Shown: in pieces, positions 55,431-64,000 of the stretch
Layout: the number at the start of each line of letters is the position of its first letter
Numbering within the stretch: position 1 is the stretch's first letter
Source of the DNA: Liolophura sinensis
Taxonomy: Eukaryota > Mollusca > Polyplacophora > Chitonida > Chitonidae
Assembly: GCF_032854445.1 (NCBI RefSeq)
Contig: NC_088298.1
Span: forward strand, 2,602,160 to 2,666,159
Direction: 5' to 3'
DNA: 64,000 nucleotides
Translations under genes and position numbers: made by a program
Notes under the pieces: generated by a model
Database searches by the model: none
What the model was told of the DNA's origin: nothing
What the model saw: only the letters and a program-made list of their open reading frames with translations

Positions 55431-55640
55431 CTAGCCAAGATTATACTGCATAGCTCCTGTGGCAAGGTCACTATGCCTAGTGTGACCAATGCTGTCGCAG
55501 GTTCGAATCCACCTCTGACCGGAGATAAGGAAGTTGATTAGGGGACGATGTTTCCCTAGGCTGTCTGGTGCCCTCCACTCATAAAATCATATCCACCGTT
55601 ATAGAAGTTCGTTAATTTGTGATAATTTAATCATATAATG
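55431..55640 (+). mobile_element. Second tRNA-derived SINE type, head-to-head with family A
   Basis: Carries a perfect B box (GGTTCGAATCC at ~55500-55510) preceded by CTGTGGCAAGGTCACTATGC, then ACCGGAGATAAGGAAGTTGA and CCCTAGGCTGTCTGGTGCCC. No family A tail follows. Too irregular before the B box to be a functional tRNA gene. Confidence 0.6.
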
Positions 55641-58210
55641 TCGAGGCGCCGTGGTCTTCAGGTTATTATTTCCGGGTTCTTCCACCCCATAGCCTAAAAA
55701 TGCTGTCGAACAAGTGATTTATACAGTGTATGTTGCGTCACACCGATCAAAGCAAGGAACGATTGAATGAGGAAATTGTTCCACATTATTCATAACAGAA
55801 TTCATTTACATGAAGTGCCAGGGAACCATTTATTCGGATCTAAACCCGACTGCTCATTGTTCTCTTCTTGTTGGAGGACACTATTATGTAATAAAGCTCA
55901 GCCAGCGAGTCACCTTGGCGAGGGAAAAGCGACCTGGGACATTTCGTTAAAATTGTTAGAGAGGAAGATACAAATTCACTCATTGGGAGGTAAGTGTTTG
56001 CGACCATTCTTTATAAAACATTAGTTTACCAGCCGTCCAGCAATTTGGACGTTCCATGTCAATAACCTCAAGACCAGTCCCCAAAGAGACTTTAAACAAA
56101 AGCACGAAGAACTAAGAAAGTCTATGAAGTACGAAATTAGGCCGGGATCATGCAAAGAGAAGCAGTCAACTGTTTTCAAGGCGCAAGATATGTTCTTGGC
56201 GAATGAATGAAATCAGTATTCAATCGTTTACCCTGCTAGTATAAACGTTGTCAATCCTAAAATATGTATCTCAGTTGCGCTTTGATTCCAACTTTTCATG
56301 TGTCCAACGTAGAGATCTAATTCAGCCCGATGAATATTTCGCCCCTATCGTTTGAAGGAAAAATGTTTTTTAACACGAGGTTTTTTTTTTTCTTTTCTTT
56401 TTTTTTTTCTTTTTTTTAAGCAATAGCGTGTGACGTTGATTGAAATCTTCACATATCTGAGACGACATGTATACGCCATACGCAGGTCTCTTCGGTATAT
56501 TGCTGATCAAGTAAGTATAATTTTAAACGCAAAGAAAAGTTTAAACGCAAAGAAAACACTAAAATGAAGTACTTATTTGAGGAAAGACCATTAAACACTG
56601 TCCAGGAAAATAGTTTGTGTTTTGTTGGGACCCAGAGGGTATCACTGACGTAACAGCAATATTTTTGGCTTGAAATAACTCGCTTCAAGGTCCATTTGTT
56701 GAAGGCTTTCTTGAACGGTGAGATGTAGCAATCTATGTTTGTCAACGTTTGTTAAGTGGCAAAAAGCGGAAGTGACATCACTGGTCCCATTATGGTCGCA
56801 AAAGGCCACAGTGCAATCCAAAGTCTTGAATGCAATTTAATTGGCAGAAAAATATTCTAAAAATATAAATCAAATTATTTTGCTGGACAGTATTTAATAG
56901 TCTTTCATCTGACATGTACTTCATGCTAGTGTGTTCTTTGCTTTAAAATTATCCCTCTTTTGTCGTACTCGTTTTTGATCAGTTTTATGCCTGGCGGAAA
57001 CCACACTGACCTGTGTAAACCACCGATCTTTGACAAGCTACTGCCGCACTTTCCCTCTTGTGGCATACCACATATTGGTTGAAGACGCTGACTGCTTCTC
57101 TTTACATGATTCCATCCTAATTTTGTACTTCATATACTTTCTTAGTTCTTTGGTGGTTTGTGTTTGTGATTATTGACCTGGAATGTCCTTTTTGGTTGAC
57201 GGCTGGTATACGAATGTCTGTTTGGACGTATAGATTTATGTCTATCTGGTGGCAAGTTTATGGGCGGAAGAACCCTGATGGTCGGTGTATAAACCATCGA
57301 CATTTGGCAAGTTATTGGAGAACTTCCCTTCATCTGACGTGCATCATACTGGTGGAAATCAAGCGATCTATACAGCCACACTCATGGTAGACCAAACGAG
57401 TGTAAAACAATATGACCGCTGCAGCCATCTTTGCTTTCTAGTTGCTTAAATGTGTCCAAGTGAAACTTGAGAACGTTTTGACTTATCGCCCTCAAACGAG
57501 GAGAAATTGTGTTTCAGTGATATGCGAAAAACAACTATGTCCAGCGCGGACTCTCTCGCTTCCCAAGCGTTTGTCAGGGCAATAATTCGACAACGCTTTG
57601 ATCAATTGTTCTCAAACTTGGAAAGTGGTGCGATATCGATGGGAAGGCAGGTGGAATTAGTGCGTTAAACAATATGACCGCCGCGGACATTTTGTAGTCC
57701 CTGTCGTAAACGTTGTGTATACAAAAAGTTGAGCAATTTTTATTTAGAACTTGACAGTTTGTGTTGCCATCAAAAAGAGCACAGCTGCAATTTATTTCAG
57801 CTCCAGGGGCCACTTTCAAAAAACTTCGCAAATCATTCTTCTTGTAACTAAATTTCGCAAAAAAAGGTTGTCTTGGTTATAACGCCATAAAGTGACGTCA
57901 TTTAAGAGAAAAGTTACGGAAAATTATTTAAGGAAGTTTTGTGGAAGTTGCCCCAGTACGTCTAAAACTAAACGCACAGTGATACGGCTATCTTCTATTT
58001 TCAGTCAATAATACATGTGGATTGTATGTGATGACAGCTCAGCATTTTTAGTAATTCCAGACTAACATCACTGCATTGTTTACCTAATTATACTTAATCT
58101 TACATATTTAATACTTTTTACGCATATACATGGCGACTCGAAATCAACATTAACTGAAGTAAACTGACAAGAGACCGTATTTCATGGATTACATGTGACC
58201 ATTTGCTAGG
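55641..58210. other. Non-coding stretch with family E repeat pieces
   Basis: Contains a pyrimidine-rich run at 56375-56420 and family E copies (listed separately). No exon recognised. Confidence 0.45.
56986..57370 (+). repeat. Dispersed repeat family E, copy with internal duplication
   Basis: A ~95-bp module occurs at 56986-57080 and again, diverged, at 57260-57365 (shared GGCGGAA, TGTAAACCA/TATAAACCATCGA, CAAGTTA/CAAGCTA, ATACTGGT/ATATTGGT). Between them, 57092-57215 matches 63345-63500. On the + strand 57160-57390 is open for 76 residues, but no family is recognised. Confidence 0.55.
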
Positions 58211-58219
58211 TATAACAAT

Positions 58220-58775
58220 GTGGTCACTGTTCTGGTTTGAATATGTATACTGTACGTCTATCACGCTGTCGTCGCTGCTCTGGTTTGACTCTGTCTACTG
58301 TACATCTATCACGCTGTCGTAGCTGTTCTGGTTTGACTCTGTATACTGTACATCTATCACGCTGTCGTCGCTGTTCTGGTTTGACTGTATACTGTACGTC
58401 TATCACGTTGTCGTCGCTGTTCTGGTTTGACTCTGTCTACTGTACGTCTATCATGCTGTCGTCGCTGTTCTGGTTTGACTCTGTATACTGTACATCTATC
58501 ACGCTGTTGTCGCTGCCCTGGTTTGACTCTGTCTACTGTACATCTATCACGCTGTCGTCGCTGTTCTGGTTTGACTCTGTATACTGTACATCTATCATGC
58601 TGTCGTCGCTGCTCTGGTTTGACTGTATACTGTACGTCTATCACGCTGTTGTCGCTGTTCTGGTTTGACTCTGTATACTGTACATCTATCATGCTGTCGT
58701 CGCTGTTCTGGTTTGACTCTGTATACTGTACATCTATCACGCTGTCGTCGCTGCTCTGGTTTGACTCTCTATGCT
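58220..58775 (+). repeat. 48-bp minisatellite (45-bp variants), ~11 copies
   Basis: Unit GCTGTCGTCGCTGTTCTGGT + TTGACTCTGTATACTGTACA + TCTATCAC. The 3n period opens frames of up to 163 residues on both strands; none is regarded as a gene. Confidence 0.93.
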
Positions 58776-58934
58776 GCATGTAGTTTTTTTTATATTTTAT
58801 TTTATACTTTAATATTGTCCACTGGGATGGCCTTTCAGGAAATGACATTTCATCACTATAGTTTTCCAGTATCGATTCTGCCCATCATCACACTTTAGTA
58901 GGACAGCACCGCAAACGTCAGACTGCATGTACAG

Positions 58935-59350
58935 GTAAAGACGTACACCATAATACTAAAACCAGAGGAGCGACGACAGCGTGATAGCTGGCAAAATCGT
59001 CACACGTAAGCAGTGAAATACGGTTTCTTGTTAGTTTACCTAAGTCAGGGATTTATTTTAACTGTTCATTTAAATGCACAAATAGCATTCAATTTACTCG
59101 CTATCTAGCAGCATGACTTAAGCAGAATTAGGTAAAAAAAATCAGTCATCTTAGTTGCAATTTATTAGACGTCACTGGTCTTGAATTACTCAAAAATATT
59201 GTGCTGTCATCAGATTTAACAACGTCACATTAAAACAATGTTAAGGGACAAGGCCTCTTGGACGCTCAGTCCGCCAGCAGAATGACAACTTTGCTTTCCA
59301 AGGTGTTAACCAGTTACAACATCCAATAGTAATCTTTATCTACACGTATA
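58935..59350 (+). repeat. Dispersed repeat family D, copy 2
   Basis: Partner of 29105-29470. Starts soon after the 48-bp array, at AGTACTAAAACCAGAGG-like sequence (ACTAAAACCAGAGGAGCGAC). Confidence 0.6.
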
Positions 59351-59396
59351 TATGTAGGCTATTTGATATTGGGGGAAATTGATCTGAACGGTCTCT

Positions 59397-59580
59397 TAAT
59401 TTTATTTATTTATTTGATTGGTGTTTTACGCCGTTCTCAAGAATATTTCACTTATACGATGGTGGTCAGCATTATGGTGGGAGGAAACCGGGCAGAGCCC
59501 GGAGAGAAAACCACGACCATCCGCATTCTGCTGCAAGACTTTCTCGCGTGCGGCCAACTGAACCACGAAGGCCCCTCTAT
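59397..59580 (-). mobile_element. SINE family A copy
   Basis: Complement of (AAAT)n, GATTGGTGTTTTACGCCG, AAGAATATTTCACTTATACG, then GCATTATGGTGGGAGGAAAC and a head ending GGCCCC. One of the better preserved copies outside the gene. Confidence 0.85.
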
Positions 59581-60446
59581 TATTTTCAACGTGTTTAAAA
59601 GAAAAGGCTACACATGATATAACCTGAATTATTTATGGGCGAAAAGGTCGCAGGCGTGCCTTTTCTGACGTACTTGGTAACATCATGTTAGAGTAACCTT
59701 CAAACACGATTTCGCATCACTCGTACCCCATGTACATGTGGTTAAAAGTCAAACCAGGGTTTGGATGACGTAAGCGGAAACAAACGCGCCCTGGGGTTAT
59801 AGAATTATCTCGGGGCTGATTGGATAAAACTGATTACATGCATGATGCCGCTTTTCGGGTTGTCTCAATGTGCTTGATTTTGCTTACTATGAACTGCAAT
59901 CTCTCGGTTGTGCGACATCACAAAAGTGAAATGGTATTCTTTCAAACTTCCTCTGGGACACATCGACGTTTGATCTAAAACCTGATCATTCTTTGGCACA
60001 CGCTTGTACCGTCAAACAACAGTGCATCTTGGGGCCTCGGGCCATTCGGCCCTCGTGCATCAAACAATTACCGGTGCCTAATTAGCAGCAGTGGCAAGCC
60101 AATCACGGCGTAACCCTTTGTGGTTTACGTAGATATATGGGTATTGTACCATACAAGACACCCCTGTGTGAATATTTGCTCTGGGCTGGTCGGTACCATT
60201 AGGCCATGTATGCAGAGCTGTTCAAACACCATTAAAGAAACACAGACTCGTGCTTTCGTAATTACTCGTATCAACAGCGTTCCCCACCGCAGGGCATTTA
60301 ATCTGTTGCCAGGTCTATACATATGTACCTGTGTGCTTTGATGTGTAACGGAAACCTCTTTTATTTGTCTCATTTTAGTCTCAGTTGGTTGTTGTCCAGT
60401 CATCAGAGCATGTAGTTATTTCCTCGTACATCCCGCAGCTCATCAT

Positions 60447-60740
60447 ATGTGTATATATGGAGTCTATAGAGCTAATCAGTACGTTTGTTCGTTTGTTTTG
60501 TTTGCTGGTGCTTGGGGTGAACGTATAACAACAGTGTGTTTTGTGGCAGGTCGTTCTCAGAGACAAAATCGTTCTCGCACACAGATAAACAAAGCTTCTA
60601 AAAAATCAGTTGAATTACATGCTGGACAAACAGATGTACAAACAGATTCAAGTTTTCCAAAGCATGTGCGTTTTTAATTACCTATGTATGAGGAAGTTTG
60701 TCTCTGAAAGCAAACAAAACGAAGCTGGAAGTTGGCCTAG
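60447..60740. other. Unrecognised short open region
   Basis: A 76-codon + frame ends GQTDVQTDSSFPKHVRF at 60677. A possible acceptor (TTGTGGCAG) precedes its last 43 codons. Nothing recognised; could be an exon of an unseen neighbour or chance. Confidence 0.15.
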
Positions 60741-60784
60741 GTGAGATTATATGACCAGTTGTGACGTTTACCCTTGTTTTAGTA

Positions 60785-60872
60785 TTTTATTTAATTCATT
60801 GTTGTTTTACCACGTATTCAAGAACATTTCATTTACAAGACGGCAATCAGCATTATTGGGGGGGGGGGGGGG
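60785..60872 (-). mobile_element. SINE family A, 3' fragment
   Basis: Degenerate complement of the tail and CAAGAACATTTCATTTACAA, GGCAATCAGCATTATTGGGG, ending in a poly-G run. Confidence 0.6.
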
Positions 60873-61764
60873 CAGGCTGAGTATAAGTAGAACAACAAAG
60901 ATGGAATCTCAACGATCCCATTGGATGAGAGCCCCTTGGCCCATTGCACTGTGGTATAGTCTATTTTCTTTTAGCCTGTCGCATATAATCAGCTGTCATA
61001 CTCGCTACCACAATTGCCTTTAATTAGTGACATGTAACAATACAAGCTCTACACATGGATATCTTTGAAGTTCATATTATTGCAAGGGAAAATGAAGTTA
61101 GAACACTTTTCTAATTCATAGCGTTAAAGTCCAAAAGCTCGGTTTGGAAGGCAAGAATCCAATGCCTCGTTTGACGTCATAATTATTTAAAAAAAAGAAA
61201 CAGTGCCATACTGGATATTGGCGGAGTTCAACATGTTTTGACTGAGAATGACACCATCCTATCGGTTTTACTGTGAACTCTGTTTCTGACACTACCATAT
61301 TTGAAACTGTTTAGACGTTTTAGAATATTAAAACCTTAATAAATGAATTTTATTTTATCTCTTGGAGTATACGATCTCTTGGCAGTATGGTTGTGGAGGT
61401 GGATGTTGGGAAATTAATACGATGTAGTCTATTCGCAAAGAGAGTAGTGTAGGTTGTGTTATTGCGCGGAGTTTGTTCTAAACGCTTGTTGGTGCAGCTA
61501 TTGTAAAACAAACTACTCTCCACCCCAAAGTCCAGCATTGTCCAGTAGTATTCTAACTGCATTTTGTTTGTAATAATATAGACGTCCCATCATATTAATA
61601 TGCAGAGGTTGGGTTGTTACATGTCACTCACTAAAAGCAATTTTGGTAAGATGTATGACTGATTTTAAAGACGCTTGAAAATAGGCGACCGGCTAAAAGA
61701 AATAGCTAATAGTTCGCTAAACACGAAGCCACGGAAGCCCTTTCCTGGTTTAGGTCTTAGCAAT

Positions 61765-61850
61765 CTCACCCCACCCCAAATCCAACCCATCCCCCCACCC
61801 CCAACCCATCCCACCCAACCCACCCCCTCCCCCCAACCCATCCCGCAGAA
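61765..61850 (+). repeat. C-rich polypyrimidine tract
   Basis: CCCCACCC/CCAACCCATCCC-type low-complexity sequence; the complement is G-rich with several GGG runs and could form a quadruplex. Confidence 0.75.
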
Positions 61851-61919
61851 AAATGTACCTGAAGTTGTGGGCAAAAATTAAACGGTGACAGTATGATGTA
61901 TGTATGCATGTATGTATAT

Positions 61920-62262
61920 ATACTAGGGGTTTAACGTCGTACTTAACAATTTTTCCGTCATATAGCATCGTGAGGTCATCTGGAGTGTGTACATATTCTG
62001 TGTTTGCTTGTGGCAAGGCGAGTCTATGCCGTCAAAGTCCTCCGGTGACTGAAGTGTCATGGCGAAGACACCAGACATAACACCCCACCCAGTCACATTG
62101 CCCTGACACTGGGTCAACCAGTTTTGTTTCCTGGCTTTAACTTCACAGTGCTGAGCACTAAGCGAGGCATGAACAAATCTTTGGTATGACCGGAGCCGGT
62201 TTGATCCGGTGTCTTCCGATTTCGAGGTTGACGCTCTAACCATTAAGCTACCAAAGCGGTCG
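61920..62262 (-). mobile_element. SINE family B, full-length copy
   Basis: On the - strand: head GCTTTGGTAGCTTAATGGTT with A-box, a B-box-like GGATCAAACC, then the family B body (AGTGCTCAGCACTGTGAAG, GTTATGTCTGGTGTCTTCGC) and tail AAAATTGTTAAGTACGACGT. The head resembles a tRNA, but the stem pairing and the long 3' body mark it as a SINE. Confidence 0.8.
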
Positions 62263-62284
62263 ACAGTATGAAGATAAATTCATC

Positions 62285-62650
62285 TCATGCTAACTTGGTG
62301 TGATGATAACTTGATCCAATGATGATTTCATCCAGTGATGATCTGTCTTAATGATGGCTCAATGAGCTGTCCCAGTGATAAATAGCTTTGATGATAATTT
62401 GGCCCAATGATGATCTGTCCGAATGATAAATTGCTGTGATGATAACTTGGTCCAATGATGATCTGTCCGCAATGATAACTTCCTGGGATGATGACTTGGT
62501 CCAGTGATGATCTGTCCCGATGATAACTTTCTGTGATGATAAGTTGGTCTAATGATGATCTGTGCTCATGATAACTTTCTGTGATGATAACTTGGTCCAG
62601 TGATGATCTGTCTTAATGAAAACTTGGTCCATTGATGATGTGTGCTCATG
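62285..62650 (+). repeat. Degenerate ~31-bp tandem repeat
   Basis: Units such as GATGATAACTTGGTCCAATG + ATGATCTGTCC. Grades into the next array through a shared ATGATAACTT core. Confidence 0.85.
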
Positions 62651-63312
62651 ATAACTTACTTGCTCCGACGATAGCTTGTTTTCATGATATTTACTTGCTC
62701 CGTCGATAGCTTGTTTTCATGATATTTACTTGCTCCTACGATAGCTTGTTTTCGTGATATTTACTTGCTCCGTCAATAACTTGTTTTTATGATATTTACT
62801 TGCTCCTACGATAACTTGTTTTCATGATATTTACTTGCCCCGTCGATAACTTGTTTTCATGATATTTACTTGCTCCGACGATAGCCTGTTTTCATGATAT
62901 TTTACTTGCTCCGACGATAGCTTGTTTTCATGATATTTACTTGCTCCGTCGATAACTTGTTTTTATGATATTTACTTGCTCCGACGATAACTTGTTTTCA
63001 TGATATTTACTTGCTCCTACGATAACTTGTTTTCATGATATTTACTTGCTCCGATGATATTTACTTGCTCCGACGATAGCTTGTTTTCATGATATTTACT
63101 TGCTCCTACGATAACTTGTTTTCATGATATTTACTTGCTCCGACGATAACTTGTTTTTTATGATATTTACTTGCTCCGACGATAACTTGTTTTCATGATA
63201 TTTACTTGCTCCGATGATATTTATTTTGCTCCGACGATAACTTGTTTTCATGACATTTACTTGCTCCGTCGATAACTTGTTTTCATGATATTTACTTGCT
63301 CCGACGATAACT
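62645..63312 (+). repeat. 35-bp minisatellite, ~19 copies
   Basis: Unit GATAGCTTGTTTTCATGATA + TTTACTTGCTCCGAC, with ATAACTT, CCTACG and CCGTCG variants and two short units. Confidence 0.94.
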
Positions 63313-63344
63313 GACTTTCCAACATCATCGAAAACTACTTCGAA

Positions 63345-63560
63345 TGATTGCTTCTCTTTGCATGATTCCGTCCTGGTTTCTTACTTCATATACTTTGTTA
63401 GCTCTTTGATGGTTTGTGTTAAACGTTGCTTAGCAGTTGGTTTAGCGATTATTGACCTGAATTGTCCATTTTGGTTGACGGCTGGTACACGAATGCCGCA
63501 TAAATCCACGAATCGGAATATGTTTGTTACATGTTTCACATTGGCAATTAGCTTTGTGTA
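63345..63560 (+). repeat. Dispersed repeat family E, copy 2
   Basis: Matches 57092-57215: TTGCTTCTCTTTGCATGATT, ACTTCATATACTTTGTTAG, TTGATGGTTTGTGTT, then TTTTGGTTGACGGCTGGTAC. Starts ~35 bases after the 35-bp array. Confidence 0.6.
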
Positions 63561-64000
63561 GTGTCCATCCACTATAATACACATTTAGTTCAGCTATCAG
63601 GGTGTGTCTACCTTGCAGCGATCTACCTTGCATTTACAGGTGTCAAAATCAGTTTCACTGTGGTCGGCCTGTACCACTAATTATTTACCATCTATGTGGG
63701 AGAAGTTACACGTTTTAGCAATAACCCGTGTAGGCTTAGCAGCTTAATGGTTGTTATGGCATCGATTTTAGTGTCATGTTAGAATTGTGTGCTTGCACAA
63801 TTAATGGTGCAATAAGCCGTGAGTGAGTGTTAAATAATGAAAGTGAAAACACACGCACAAAAACACAGGGTGAATCCTTGGGTGGAAAATGAATAATCAC
63901 GTGCCGTAAGCTACGTGATGAAGACCTCTATCATGATTGACGTGTGTGTGATGTTTTGATGACGTATGCTTGCGTGACGTCAATACACAGAATTTGGGTT
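63561..64000. other. Nothing recognised
   Basis: No coding segment, SINE or array seen to the end of the window. Confidence 0.45.

Noticed and set aside
55440-55515. tRNA gene with a perfect B box on the + strand
   Set aside because: No regular acceptor stem or anticodon arm is evident, and SINE-type sequence follows. Listed as a SINE.
57160-57390. 76-residue frame in family E repeat
   Set aside because: The segment is repeated at 63345 and internally duplicated. The frame is not maintained in the other copy.
58237-58848. Long open frames on both strands (up to 163 residues)
   Set aside because: Same artefact: 48/45-bp repeat units read through in many frames.
62180-62262. tRNA gene on the - strand
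   Set aside because: The tRNA-like region is followed by the family B SINE body and tail, and its arms do not pair well.

Overview
The window is eukaryotic, from a marine invertebrate and most probably a mollusc (inference). It has long introns with GT...AG borders, many molluscan-type tRNA-derived SINEs ending in a GTAAAACACCAATC-(AAAT)n tail, frequent ACATGTA motifs, and dense minisatellites. No bacterial-style operons, CRISPR arrays or rRNA genes are seen.

One protein-coding gene dominates. On the + strand, from 11903 to 52058, I can thread about 24 exons of an NME8/TXNDC3-type protein (thioredoxin domain plus three nucleoside-diphosphate-kinase domains). In sea urchin and ascidian sperm this family is an intermediate chain of the ciliary outer dynein arm. 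Exon phases join correctly throughout, except for three single-base frame breaks: two in exon 14 and one in exon 19. After the third NDK domain comes a long acidic, Gln/Ser-rich tail built from short exons that all start and end in phase 1. It finishes in a 3'-terminal exon carrying an 18-bp coding repeat. Read with the breaks allowed for, the product is about 990 residues.

Layout: 1-1449, no recognised gene. 1450-4154, a Gypsy-type LTR retrotransposon that has lost protease/RT/RNase H but keeps one long Gag-integrase frame. 4446-5625, a decayed Tc1-like transposon on the - strand. 5626-11870, non-coding, with a SINE, a 48-bp minisatellite and a possible untranslated first exon. 11873-52058, the NME8-like gene, its introns filled with SINEs and tandem arrays. 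52059-64000, non-coding, with degenerate repeats, SINEs and two more large arrays.

The most unusual pattern is that at least four intronic minisatellites (after exons 4, 7, 8 and 14) begin exactly at a 5' splice site, and their repeat unit contains a copy of the exon end plus the donor. After exon 8 there are roughly 46 copies of the last ~36 exon bases with the donor. After exon 14 there are roughly 25 copies of the NDK substrate-binding motif with a donor, followed in the same intron by a ~16-copy array of acceptor-like CAG motifs. The gene therefore carries arrays of decoy splice sites made from its own exon borders.
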